The notes under the pieces are model-generated. The model was given only the letters and a program-made list of their open reading frames with translations, was not told the DNA's origin and made no database searches. Both the position numbers and the translations under genes were made by a program. This document shows, one piece after another, positions 1-9,120 of a stretch of 64,000 bases of DNA (position 1 is its first letter; every line of letters begins with the position of its first letter). Origin of the DNA: Chloroflexi bacterium GWB2_49_20 (lineage in GTDB: Bacteria > Chloroflexota > Anaerolineae > Anaerolineales > Villigracilaceae); contig MGMF01000023.1 of the NCBI GenBank assembly GCA_001796335.1, forward strand, positions 1 through 64,000, given 5' to 3'.

Positions 1-182
1 AAGGATACTTCTGACTCACCTCTTTTGTTAAGGTTCAGTATTTTACAGAAAGAATGTTACACCAACTCTCCCCAATTTCAAGATTAAAAGGAAAAGATTA
101 CCCAATAATCAATACATTAAGTGATAAGGTTCGTGTATACTCTACAAAAGTTAATGCAACTTTGCTGAATAGGACACATCTA

Positions 183-788
183 ATGAGTGAAACAGAATCT
201 AATGGATATTCAATCCAGGAAATACAATCAGGCAACCAGTCTGAGTTTGCAAAACTTATTGACGCACATTCAAACCAGATATATCGTCTGGCATTAAAAA
301 TGTTAAATAATCCTCAGGATGCAGAAGATGTTTTACAAAACACTTTTTTAAAAGCCCTTCAAAATATAAATAAATTTGAAGGTCGTTCCCGCATATCAAC
401 CTGGTTATACCGCATTGCCACCAACGAAGCACTGATGATCATACGGAAACAACGACCAGAAGTAAATTTAAATGAGGTTGAAGATGACGATAATTATTCC
501 GTCAATCCACCGATCCAATTAATTGACTGGTGCTGTCTACCAGAAAACGAATTGTTATCCTCCGAGTCTAAACTCGAGTTGGAAAATGCCATACAAAATT
601 TATCGGAAACATTACGGATTGTATTTATCTTACGCGATATCGAAGGTTTGTCTATACAGGAAACCAGTCAAATTTTAAATCTCACCGAGACTGCAGTAAA
701 AACACGCTTATTACGAGCTCGTTTGAATCTTCGAGAACACCTATCCGCATTTTACGGAGATCGATTACTGGCCAGGAGTAAAGAATAA
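183..788 (+). CDS. ECF-type sigma-70 family RNA polymerase sigma factor
   Basis: Alternative sigma factor that would direct RNA polymerase to a small regulon. From the ATG at 183 it is 201 aa. Region 2 spans about residues 22-92 (LALKMLNNPQDAEDVLQNTF, then STWLYRIATN). Region 4 with its helix-turn-helix lies at about 140-190 (EGLSIQETSQILNLTETAVK). The frame stays open upstream to an ATG at 54, but those 43 extra residues match nothing typical of the family, so 183 is preferred. Its stop overlaps the next start by one base (TAATG), which implies translational coupling to the anti-sigma gene. The family call is firm. The stimulus is not visible from sequence. Confidence 0.9.
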   Translation: MSETESNGYSIQEIQSGNQSEFAKLIDAHSNQIYRLALKMLNNPQDAEDVLQNTFLKALQNINKFEGRSRISTWLYRIATNEALMIIRKQRPEVNLNEVEDDDNYSVNPPIQLIDWCCLPENELLSSESKLELENAIQNLSETLRIVFILRDIEGLSIQETSQILNLTETAVKTRLLRARLNLREHLSAFYGDRLLARSKE

Positions 789-1042
789 TGGTAGCACATG
801 AAAATTGCCAAAGCATGTTATTGTTTCTATCAGATTTTGTGGATGGGGAGTTAAACCAAGATTTTTGTATGGAAATTGAAAGCCATCTCGCGCAATGCCC
901 AGATTGTTCAATCGTTGTTGACACCTTGCGCAAGACAATTTCCTTGTATCGGAACAGTTCGCTTGAGACCGAACAGGTTCCAGAAGATGTTCGTGAACGT
1001 CTCTTTAAATGTTTAAATCTGGAAGAATTCACAAATAAATAA
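788..1042 (+). CDS. zf-HC2 anti-sigma factor, soluble
   Basis: 84-aa protein with the zinc-binding anti-sigma signature H-x3-C-x2-C (H33, C37, C40; ESHLAQCPDC). It is coupled by a one-base overlap to the ECF sigma gene upstream and by another TAATG overlap to the thioredoxin-like gene downstream. No transmembrane segment follows the zinc finger, so it is probably a cytosolic ZAS-type anti-sigma. Such proteins bind region 2/4 of the partner sigma and often release it on thiol oxidation or metal loss. A redox role would suit the adjacent TlpA-like protein, but that is inference. Confidence 0.85.
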   Translation: MVAHENCQSMLLFLSDFVDGELNQDFCMEIESHLAQCPDCSIVVDTLRKTISLYRNSSLETEQVPEDVRERLFKCLNLEEFTNK

Positions 1043-1632
1043 TGCCAAAATTAATTATTACCCCAATAAATAAGAAGAAGATAAGGCTTCAATTAATTTG
1101 GATGACTTTAATTGCATTCGGTTTTTTTCTGATTGGAATTGCCATATTATTTTCATTGCCTAAATCTGACAGAGGTAGTTCTCTAAATACCGAGTATTCA
1201 ACGATTCCAGTGCAGGTCAATTATCCAGCGCCTGATATTAACCTGAACGATTTATCATTACAAAATGTATCCTTAAAAGATCACCAAAATAACATAGTAC
1301 TTGTAAATAATTGGGCAACTTGGTGTCCCCCCTGTAAAGCAGAAATGCCAACTCTTCAGACTTATTATCAAACCCACGCCGATCAAGGATTTGTAATTAT
1401 TGCGATCGAATCAGGTGAATCAATTGATGAAGTTTCAGATTTCGTTCATCAATATTCCTTAACCTTCCCGGTATGGATTGATAAAACCGGTAAAGCATTG
1501 GAAGCATTTAACAATTGGGATCTTCCCAGTTCATATGTAATTGACCGAACTGGAACAGTACGCCTCGCCTGGGCCGGAACCATAAGTTTGGAAATGCTTA
1601 ATAAATATGTAAATCCGCTTTTAAAAGAATAA
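1042..1632 (+). CDS. Membrane-anchored TlpA/ResA-like thiol-disulfide oxidoreductase
   Basis: 196 aa. An uncleaved N-terminal membrane helix lies at about residues 17-39. An extracytoplasmic thioredoxin fold follows, with active site WCPPC (C95, C98) and the cis-Pro region near LPSSYVIDRTG. The ResA/TlpA/CcmG group reduces disulfides outside the membrane, for example in apocytochrome c or secreted proteins. It is the third gene of the sigma/anti-sigma operon, with a one-base overlap, so the sigma factor may respond to envelope thiol stress. No cytochrome c biogenesis partner is in the window, so the substrate is unknown. Confidence 0.88.
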   Translation: MPKLIITPINKKKIRLQLIWMTLIAFGFFLIGIAILFSLPKSDRGSSLNTEYSTIPVQVNYPAPDINLNDLSLQNVSLKDHQNNIVLVNNWATWCPPCKAEMPTLQTYYQTHADQGFVIIAIESGESIDEVSDFVHQYSLTFPVWIDKTGKALEAFNNWDLPSSYVIDRTGTVRLAWAGTISLEMLNKYVNPLLKE

Positions 1633-1702
1633 TTGTGTTTGAAATGGCATCATATTAACAACAATATTCAAACGGAATAATCCCCAGCAAAAGTTGAAAA
1701 TA

Positions 1703-3148
1703 CTATTGTCCTGCAGTCACTCTACTGGCGATGTTTGAGCAATCACATGCGGTAACTGTTTGACTGCCGCGTGTAAGCGTCCCCAAATATGGTTTTAATC
1801 CATCATGAGCGACCCAACCTTCTAAATTAAAAGCAAGGGTTCCATCTGCAGGGATCCATTCGCCGTTGTATTTTCGGGCAATGTGAATATGCGTTCCAGT
1901 TGCACGTCCCCCTTCACAGGATGGGTGACCAATGGGGGCTCCAGCTTTAACATGGGTTCCAACTCCAACTCGTCCATCTGTAGCAACATGCAGGTAAAAT
2001 ATATTCCATCCAGTTCTTTCATCACCGTCGCCATCTAAATCAAGAATAACGATACCAGTTTCTGAACGAGAAATAATGCCATCTGCTAATGCAGTCGCCC
2101 AAAGGTCAGTTGGGATACATCCACCAACATTGGCAGGAGGTGCTAAATCAATACCCGCATAAGGTTCTAGCGTCCCCCAACCCGAATGAGGGCCTCCTGT
2201 AAAAGTCCAGGATTCACCCGCCCGAAATGGGAAGAGAAGCACGGGCTGTTGTAAACTAACAGGAATATGTTGATCTTTCACTTCCCAAGGATTCCCAAAC
2301 AAATCGGTGAAAGTTTTTGCAAAACCATCCGGTCCAATTGCCTGTGTATATTCGCTTACTGGTTTATCCTTAAAATATGCCTGTATAGCAACGGTAGCGG
2401 CATTTTGCCAGGGGTCGGGGCGTTCCAGTTTACCATCTGGGTGTTCGAATGTTTTTATGTGCCCGCTTCTCCAGCCATAATACCCATTATTAAGTATATT
2501 TGCTGCCCAGACCAACTGCAAATATAAACCTACATGAGCAATATCTTCATACCCGAGAATATATTCCGTTGCAGGCGCTTGAGTGTCTGTCAAAGCCCCT
2601 GTCTGGAATTCAAGCAAGGCCAACAGCGTTTGTGGGCTGATGCTGAAATTTATAGCTACAAGATCAACGATTTCGGCTCCAGATCGACTCAAACTCCCTG
2701 CATAAGCGCGATAATCTTTTAACCAGCCTGGATAAAGGGCAACAAACTCACTTGTATTGAATTTTGTTGACAGTGGGCCATTAATAAATATATTATCTGG
2801 CAAGATCTGGTAAGAAGTACCCCATAATGGCAAATAATAGATCGGGATTTTCATGGGCATACCTGGAGGCATGGTTGTCGCGTCATCCGGAATATTTGGG
2901 TTGGCTGCCCTGATTTCTCCTTCAGTAGTATTGAAATGAACCGCAAGTGATGGCAGTGTATCGCCAGTTTGGGCTAAATAATCAACAAGTTCACCTGGAT
3001 TATAAGCTGGCCGAGTGGCCAGCGTTGTTGAAGTCACCTTTAACGGAATGGATGAACCTTCTTCAACAATAATAATCTCCTGATTCACAGGCATACATGA
3101 AGTTATTAATAGAGTACAAATTAAAAGCTGAAAATTTTTTTTCTTCAT
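1703..3148 (-). CDS. LysM + M23 peptidase lipoprotein, paralogue A
   Basis: 481-aa predicted lipoprotein with lipobox ITSC (lipidated C18). A LysM-like region lies at about residues 50-100 (QTGDTLPSLAVHF). Next comes a helical middle domain containing ISPQTLLALLEFQTG, and then a C-terminal M23 (LytM-type) domain. M23 ligands are visible: His in GGPHSGWG, Asp in AGIDLAPP, and HxH in GTHIHIARK. Inserted in the M23 domain is a DLDGDGDE loop resembling an EF-hand calcium site. The family cleaves peptidoglycan cross-links outside the membrane. It is the last of three tandem paralogues on the minus strand, 22 bp after paralogue B. Confidence 0.88.
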   Translation of the reverse strand: MKKKNFQLLICTLLITSCMPVNQEIIIVEEGSSIPLKVTSTTLATRPAYNPGELVDYLAQTGDTLPSLAVHFNTTEGEIRAANPNIPDDATTMPPGMPMKIPIYYLPLWGTSYQILPDNIFINGPLSTKFNTSEFVALYPGWLKDYRAYAGSLSRSGAEIVDLVAINFSISPQTLLALLEFQTGALTDTQAPATEYILGYEDIAHVGLYLQLVWAANILNNGYYGWRSGHIKTFEHPDGKLERPDPWQNAATVAIQAYFKDKPVSEYTQAIGPDGFAKTFTDLFGNPWEVKDQHIPVSLQQPVLLFPFRAGESWTFTGGPHSGWGTLEPYAGIDLAPPANVGGCIPTDLWATALADGIISRSETGIVILDLDGDGDERTGWNIFYLHVATDGRVGVGTHVKAGAPIGHPSCEGGRATGTHIHIARKYNGEWIPADGTLAFNLEGWVAHDGLKPYLGTLTRGSQTVTACDCSNIASRVTAGQ

Positions 3149-3170
3149 CGTAGGGTGATTTCAAGTGATG

Positions 3171-4772
3171 CTATTCATCTGGTTGGCGTACAATCTTGGT
3201 AACTGCTGAACCATTTGGAAGAGCTATCACAACCAGACCATCTTTGGTCATGGTTCCTTCGTAAGGCAATTCGCCAGCATGGGCAACCCACCCGCTCAAA
3301 TTAAAAGGCAATGGACCATCAGCAAGAGCCCATTCGCCATTGAATTTCCTGGCAAAATGAAAATGTGTTCCAGTAGACGGACCACCTTCACATGAAGGGT
3401 GGCCGATACGATCATCTATATTTAACAAAGTACCCTTTGGAACACGATCTACTTCAGCAATATGGAGATAAAGCAAATCCCAACCGGTTTGTTCATATCC
3501 ATCGTTATCCAGGTCGAGGATCACGATGCCATTTCCGGAGCGAACCACCTGACCGGAGGCTGCCGCCAGCACCCAGGATTCGGATTCATAGCAACCCCTC
3601 TGGTCAGCTCCAGGCGCAAAGTCGAGTGCTGCCAGAGCTCCTCGTTTTTCAAAGGCTGAGTGCGGTCCTCCGGAAAGGCTCCACGTTTCACCTGGTGAAA
3701 ATGGTAAATTGAGGGGTGGTTGGGTAAGACCGGGAGGAAACAAGGGTTCCACTTTTTGAGCACGCGCCCATGGGTCTCCGAACATGTTTTCATATAATTT
3801 CATAAAACCTGCGTTTGGATCAATAATCGCCAACCAATCCGAATAATTATTGTGTTTTGAGAAAAAATATAAGATTGCCACTGTGCCTGCATTCAAATCG
3901 GGCGCAATCCTAACTTTTTTACCATCCGTAAATGTTAATTCAGATAATTGTCCAATTCTCCATCCGTAATAACCTAAACTTAAATCTTCGGAAGCTAACA
4001 TGAATTGCCGAAATAATCCAACATAATAAAGATCAACATACCCCAGCGGATAATCGTTATCTTCCAGGTTCCTGGGTTGACCAGTTACCCAGCCACTCTC
4101 GTACTCTAACAAAGCTAAAAGTAAACGAGGATTAATTGAGTTTTCAATGGCTATGCGTTTTACACCTTCAATCCCGGAAGTCATACCAGTGCTCCCAAGA
4201 TATTCTTTAAATTGGTTCAAATAACCCTCTGCAGCAGCTACATAGCTAGAAACATCGAAATCGATTGCGGATGGAGAAAAAACAACTTCGCTATCCGGCA
4301 TGATTTGGATAGATGAGGTCATTTCTCCATTTAATACATTCGGAATTATCATTAATGTGTTTGGGTTTATTAAACCCGCTTCCGGTAATTCCACTTCTGC
4401 CAGGATATCAGTGACATCAACGCCGAAATGACGTGCGACAGCAGGTAGACTATCACCGGGTAGAGAATAATAGAGTACGTTAGGAATATCTGTACCCATT
4501 AATTCGGTGGAAGTACTTGTTGCTTCAGTAGCCACATGCGAAGGTGTAAACGTAGGAGTTAAAGTTGGTATCAAAGAGGCATCAACTGTAATCGTAGGTG
4601 TGTAAACAATTGCCGTTTTCGTCCTTTCAGTTGTTGGTATTGCGGTATATTGCTCGGTTGCCAATAACCTGGATGTTCCCCATAATGGACTACATGCTGG
4701 TAATAAAGAAATCTCAAGAAACAATGCGAATAGATAGAAATAATGCCTGGATGAATTCATTATGTACTTCAT
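3171..4772 (-). CDS. LysM + M23 peptidase lipoprotein, paralogue B
   Basis: 533-aa paralogue with lipobox LPAC (C27) and a Thr/Ser/Pro-rich linker at about residues 40-85. A LysM-like repeat contains LPGDSLPAVARHFGV. The middle helical domain contains INPRLLLALLEYESGW, reminiscent of lytic-transglycosylase helices with a Glu-Ser pair. The C-terminal M23 domain has GGPHSAFEKRG...ALDFAPG and GTHFHFARK, plus the acidic loop DLDNDGYEQTGW. The start may be ATG 4772 or ATG 4760. A TATAAT on the minus strand (4781-4786) ends only 8 nt before ATG 4772, so the mRNA may be leaderless. It probably acts on the cell wall from the outer face of the membrane. Confidence 0.88.
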   Translation of the reverse strand: MKYIMNSSRHYFYLFALFLEISLLPACSPLWGTSRLLATEQYTAIPTTERTKTAIVYTPTITVDASLIPTLTPTFTPSHVATEATSTSTELMGTDIPNVLYYSLPGDSLPAVARHFGVDVTDILAEVELPEAGLINPNTLMIIPNVLNGEMTSSIQIMPDSEVVFSPSAIDFDVSSYVAAAEGYLNQFKEYLGSTGMTSGIEGVKRIAIENSINPRLLLALLEYESGWVTGQPRNLEDNDYPLGYVDLYYVGLFRQFMLASEDLSLGYYGWRIGQLSELTFTDGKKVRIAPDLNAGTVAILYFFSKHNNYSDWLAIIDPNAGFMKLYENMFGDPWARAQKVEPLFPPGLTQPPLNLPFSPGETWSLSGGPHSAFEKRGALAALDFAPGADQRGCYESESWVLAAASGQVVRSGNGIVILDLDNDGYEQTGWDLLYLHIAEVDRVPKGTLLNIDDRIGHPSCEGGPSTGTHFHFARKFNGEWALADGPLPFNLSGWVAHAGELPYEGTMTKDGLVVIALPNGSAVTKIVRQPDE

Positions 4773-4801
4773 AAAATGCGATTATACCAGCTTGAGCGTG
4801 G

Positions 4802-6334
4802 TCATCTTTGAATTTGATTTATTGGATTATTTCCATCGTATGCTTCAACAATCTGATTATTTCGTGTAAGAAAGCCATCATACTCAACACCTGCGCCAGA
4901 TGAAATCCATCCATCTAAAATAAATGGTACCGATCCATCTGCAGCGATCCACTCTCCATTAAACCGCCTGGCCAGATGCACATGAGTCCCATTGGAAACA
5001 CCTCCCTCACACGATGGATGACCTATTCTTTCACCAGTCTCTAAATAAGTCCCCGCAGTAATTCTATCATTGCTGTCAATATGCATATACAACACACTCC
5101 AGCCTGTTTGCTCAAACCCATCTCCGTCCAGATCCTGGATCACTGCTCCATTTTCTGCCCTAACAATCATTCCATCGGCAACTGCGGTAACCCAAGCATT
5201 ACTTATTACACAACCTTGAGCTTCACCTGGAGGTGCAAAATCAATTGCTGCCCATGCTGAGCCAGAGTCCCAACCGCCGTGGGGTCCTCCGGTAAATGCC
5301 CAAACCTGCTCTTTTTCAAATGGTAAAGTCATTTCCGGCTGAATAAGATTTCCGGGGACTAGGGGCTCAATTGCTAAATCAAAAGGATACCCAAAAAGGT
5401 TGTTGTATAAAGGGAAAAAACCTTCCGGGGATACATCCGCTCTCCAGTTAGTATAATTATCAAGATTTGCAAATAGAAATTGAACTGCTGCTGTTCCTGG
5501 ATTAATAGTCGGGGCTAATGGAACTAAGAGGCCATCAGTCATCACTGCATTCGGTAATCCATCAATCTTCCAGAGATAATAACCACGATTCAGTGTATCA
5601 GCTGCCCAGGTTAATTGCCGGTACAAGCCATTATGCCAGTTATCCTGTAATCCAAGAGGGTAATCCAAGGTATTCTCAGCAGGTTGAGGATTTGTCAGCC
5701 AGCCTGAACGATATTCCAATACCGCCAATAAGAGACGTGGGTTTACTGAATAATTTTGTGAAACCAAGTTGATTATTTGTGCCCCGTTCAGGTTGTTTCC
5801 ATCAACATCCTCGCGATAATAGGATAAATAACCAGCATATTTTTGAATATATCCACCTAAATCAAAAGTTATGCTCATTGGTCCATAAACCAGTTCGGAA
5901 TCAGGGATAATTTTAAATGTTGTACCGGTTTCTTGAGGCGATGGTTGTGGTATCACAAGAATTTGGCCTGCGTACAAAGTATTTGAATCAATCAAACCAT
6001 TAGCCTGCATTAATGAATCCAGACTAATGAGGTACTGACGAGCAATATCACTAAGGGTATCGCCAGGTTGCACAGTATATTGCTCTGGTCCGGAACGTTG
6101 GGTTGGCATTGTACGCGGATTGTCAGGAGTTGGAGTCAAAATAGGCGAACCAGGTAACCTGGTTGGCGGAAATTGAAATGAAGGTATCGAAGTCATACCA
6201 CTTGAAATAATCGCTGTTGGATAGGTTACTGCTGAGCCTGGCATCCATTCAGGAGACTCTGGTGCAGAACGAACACATCCTGCTAGAATAAAGGCTATTC
6301 CACTAATCACATTTAGAAGATATGATTTACGCAT
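4802..6334 (-). CDS. LysM + M23 peptidase lipoprotein, paralogue C
   Basis: 510-aa paralogue, first of the three in transcription order. The lipobox is LAGC (C20). It has the best LysM of the set (QYTVQPGDTLSDIARQYLIS, about residues 85-130). A middle helical domain contains VNPRLLLAVLEYRSGW. The M23 domain carries GGPHGGWDSG, AAIDFAPP and GTHVHLARR, plus the acidic loop DLDGDGFEQTGW. All three genes keep the same domain order and the unusual acidic loop, so they arose by tandem duplication. This copy is 29 bp upstream of paralogue B. Divergent fdhD begins 106 bp away. Confidence 0.9.
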   Translation of the reverse strand: MRKSYLLNVISGIAFILAGCVRSAPESPEWMPGSAVTYPTAIISSGMTSIPSFQFPPTRLPGSPILTPTPDNPRTMPTQRSGPEQYTVQPGDTLSDIARQYLISLDSLMQANGLIDSNTLYAGQILVIPQPSPQETGTTFKIIPDSELVYGPMSITFDLGGYIQKYAGYLSYYREDVDGNNLNGAQIINLVSQNYSVNPRLLLAVLEYRSGWLTNPQPAENTLDYPLGLQDNWHNGLYRQLTWAADTLNRGYYLWKIDGLPNAVMTDGLLVPLAPTINPGTAAVQFLFANLDNYTNWRADVSPEGFFPLYNNLFGYPFDLAIEPLVPGNLIQPEMTLPFEKEQVWAFTGGPHGGWDSGSAWAAIDFAPPGEAQGCVISNAWVTAVADGMIVRAENGAVIQDLDGDGFEQTGWSVLYMHIDSNDRITAGTYLETGERIGHPSCEGGVSNGTHVHLARRFNGEWIAADGSVPFILDGWISSGAGVEYDGFLTRNNQIVEAYDGNNPINQIQR

Positions 6335-6440
6335 TTATGGATTCTAATTCAACTTTGTAATATCTGCATACCCTAAGGTCGATATATTATAATAATCAAA
6401 TAGCCTCAGTCTGAGCATAAAGTATTTACAAAGGTAACCG

Positions 6441-7214
6441 ATGAAAAGACTCCACAAAGGATTTGATATCACTTCATACCTCCCCGAAGGTTTTGAGAAA
6501 AGTATTAGCAATGTGATCATTGAGGCACCTGTTGATATTTCGATAAATGCAAAACACTGGCTTACCTTGATGTGCACACCATCTCATTTGGATGAGCTTG
6601 CAATCGGTTTCCTTTACAACGAAGGCATAATTAAAACCATTGATGAAATAAGACTGGCTGAGGTTTGCCATAACGGAAGAAATATTGATATCTGGCTAAA
6701 TCATAATGTCGATCTTCCTGATATGTGGCAGCGTACTTCAGGCTGCATGGGTGGGGCAACCTCGGTGAAAATTAAAGATGTTGCAAAATCCAAAATCATT
6801 GCAACCATCCTTCATCCGAAAAAAATTTTATGGCTTACAGATCTTCTTCTAAAATCCCAGAGCTTATACGCTATGTCGGGTGGTGTTCATTCCTCTGCCC
6901 TGAGTGATGGAGAAAATATCTTGGTTATCATGGAAGACATCGGTAGGCATAATACTCTGGATAAAATTGCAGGTCGCTGCCTGATGGAGATCGGTTTTCC
7001 AACACCGGGAATTTTGATTACAACCGGTCGCATTAGCTCCGAAATGCTTCAGAAGGCCGCACACATCGGCGCATCTATTATCATTTCGCGTACGGCTCCC
7101 AGCTCTCTGTCAATTGATTATGCCCGGTATATGGGCATCTGTCTAATCGGTTATGCCAGAAAAGACAGGTTTAAGATATATTCTCATGCAGAATATGTGG
7201 AACAATCTAAATAA
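6441..7214 (+). CDS. fdhD: FdhD formate dehydrogenase accessory sulfurtransferase
   Basis: 257 aa, full length for FdhD. FdhD transfers sulfur to the molybdenum bis-MGD cofactor before it is inserted into formate dehydrogenase. Conserved blocks are DELAIGFLYNEGII, TSGCMGGA, SGGVHSSALS, MEDIGRHNTLDKI and TTGRISSEMLQKA. The loop that holds a C-x-x-C pair in the E. coli protein has a single cysteine here (C102), so sulfur transfer would rest on that residue. The start is at ATG 6441 with AAAGG upstream. It is the first gene of the formate module and is followed by a 156-bp gap without a gene before the NuoE-NuoF fusion. Confidence 0.95.
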   Translation: MKRLHKGFDITSYLPEGFEKSISNVIIEAPVDISINAKHWLTLMCTPSHLDELAIGFLYNEGIIKTIDEIRLAEVCHNGRNIDIWLNHNVDLPDMWQRTSGCMGGATSVKIKDVAKSKIIATILHPKKILWLTDLLLKSQSLYAMSGGVHSSALSDGENILVIMEDIGRHNTLDKIAGRCLMEIGFPTPGILITTGRISSEMLQKAAHIGASIIISRTAPSSLSIDYARYMGICLIGYARKDRFKIYSHAEYVEQSK

Positions 7215-7370
7215 TGAGGACAAATATATGCTCAAAATATTCACAATGGAACTGCCAACGTATGGGTTTTTGGAAGATAATATACTCGGAATGATTTTCC
7301 CTATCTTTAATTAAGCACAATCTGCAATTGGCGTTTTCTCTTATACCAATATATTCACCTGGAGAAATAG

Positions 7371-9116
7371 ATGACCAACAAAACCACTCGCTTCAAGCCA
7401 ATACCACAAGAAATCCTTGAAAAGTCCGTCGAATTGAGCAATAGTCCAGAAGTCCTCCTTGAGCTATTGTCTAATTTACAAGCCCTTCCGGAAAGTTTAT
7501 CGAGAGATAATATCACCTATGCCGCCAGATTGCTAAACATACCTGCCCATCATGCATATGGTGTCACCACTTTTTATTCCATGCTTTCTACAGAAACTCG
7601 AAAAAATACTTTACGAATATGCGATGGACCAGTTTGTTGGATAAAACGGGCTTCAGCGGAAGAAAAGCACACTAAAAATGTAGTCGACTTAATCTCCGAT
7701 ACTGTACCCTCCGAATGGACAGTTGAACGATCCTCATGCCTGGGTCTTTGTGATCGAGCTCCAGCGATATTGGTTAACGACGACCAGGCTGGACCCATAT
7801 CAATTGGCGAAACTAAAAATGCTTGCCAGGGATGGAAGGGTGTTCCTACCGATTATTCCATTCCAAGACCTAACGAAAAACGCGTCATGCTTGCCAACAC
7901 CGATCAAATTGATCCGAATGATATTCACTCAGCCATCAAGTTTGGTGGTTACCTTGGTCTCCAGACTGCTCTTCAATTAACCCCTGAGGAGGTTATAGCA
8001 ATAATAGAAGCATCGGGTTTGCAGGGACGTGGTGGCGCTGGCTTTCCGGTGGGACGCAAATGGAAATTTGTTTCTCAGGCGCAAATTTTTCCCAAATATA
8101 TTATTGCAAACGCCGATGAAAGTGAGCCATTAATATTCAAAGATAGAGTACTAATTGATTCGAATCCACATCAATTGCTGGAAGGGATGGCAATCGGTGG
8201 TTATGCTTGTGGAGCTAGTGAGGCCTATATTTATATAAGGGGCGAATATGTCAGTCAAGCTCAGCGGCTCAAGCTCGCAATTAAACAAGCAGGAGAACTC
8301 GGCTGGTTGGGAGATAATATTCAAGGCAGCGGATTCTCATTTCATATCCATGTCCATCTAGGAGCCGGGGCTTATATTTGCGGTGAAGAAACTGCACTCA
8401 TTGAATCGCTGGAAGGTAAACGAGGCGAACCACGCCTTCGGCCGCCATATCCTCCGACTTTCGGTTTCCGAGGTCACCCTACTGCAGTAAATAATGTGGA
8501 ATCATTTGCAGCTGTACCTCACATCATGAAAAACGGCTCGGATTGGTGGAAATCCCTGTCCACTTATTCAGTTCCTGGAACCAAGTTATACATGATCCTC
8601 GGCCACGTAAGGAAACCAGGGATTTTTGAAGCACCTTTTGGGTTAACCCTGAGGCAAATAATTGATGACTATGGTGGAGGCTTGCAGGATGGATCATCCT
8701 TCCATTTTGCTTTGACCGGCGGCGCCGCCGGAACAATGGTGAACTCCAGTATGTTGGATATCCCTCTCGATTATTCGTCTTCTCAAAAAGGGATCGGATT
8801 GGGCGCAGGAGCTTTCTTGATCTGCGACAATCGAGTGTCATCGGTTGCGTTTTTGCGGGAATTATTACATTTCTTTGCAGCAGAATCCTGTGGGAAGTGT
8901 ACACCTTGCCGTGTTGGCACCTGGCGTGCATACAACCTCCTTTGCCAAATGGCTGATAACGAAATTACTGAACCGGATATTGATGAGCTTAAGGCACTAT
9001 CAGAAAATATGCTTCTGACATCATTCTGCGGATTGGGTCAATCCGTCCCCATTTCCATCAATTCAGCACTTGCCAATTTTGCTTCGGAATTTTCAGCCTC
9101 CAGAAAGCGAGACTAA
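7371..9116 (+). CDS. NuoE-NuoF fusion, NAD-binding diaphorase subunit of formate dehydrogenase
   Basis: 581 aa combining two normally separate proteins. Residues 1-150 are a NuoE-like thioredoxin-fold [2Fe-2S] domain with all four ligands (C84, C89, C123, C127). Residues of about 175-581 are NuoF-like. The FMN/NADH glycine loop is GRGGAGFPVGRKW (about 219-231), then comes GAYICGEETALIESLEGKRG. The [4Fe-4S] motif ESCGKCTPC (C507, C510, C513) has its fourth ligand at C553. It would pass formate electrons from FdhA to NAD+. It starts at ATG 7371 behind GGAG, and fdhA follows after 4 bp. A similar arrangement is used by soluble NAD-dependent FDHs. Confidence 0.92.
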   Translation: MTNKTTRFKPIPQEILEKSVELSNSPEVLLELLSNLQALPESLSRDNITYAARLLNIPAHHAYGVTTFYSMLSTETRKNTLRICDGPVCWIKRASAEEKHTKNVVDLISDTVPSEWTVERSSCLGLCDRAPAILVNDDQAGPISIGETKNACQGWKGVPTDYSIPRPNEKRVMLANTDQIDPNDIHSAIKFGGYLGLQTALQLTPEEVIAIIEASGLQGRGGAGFPVGRKWKFVSQAQIFPKYIIANADESEPLIFKDRVLIDSNPHQLLEGMAIGGYACGASEAYIYIRGEYVSQAQRLKLAIKQAGELGWLGDNIQGSGFSFHIHVHLGAGAYICGEETALIESLEGKRGEPRLRPPYPPTFGFRGHPTAVNNVESFAAVPHIMKNGSDWWKSLSTYSVPGTKLYMILGHVRKPGIFEAPFGLTLRQIIDDYGGGLQDGSSFHFALTGGAAGTMVNSSMLDIPLDYSSSQKGIGLGAGAFLICDNRVSSVAFLRELLHFFAAESCGKCTPCRVGTWRAYNLLCQMADNEITEPDIDELKALSENMLLTSFCGLGQSVPISINSALANFASEFSASRKRD

Positions 9117-9120
9117 TTTA

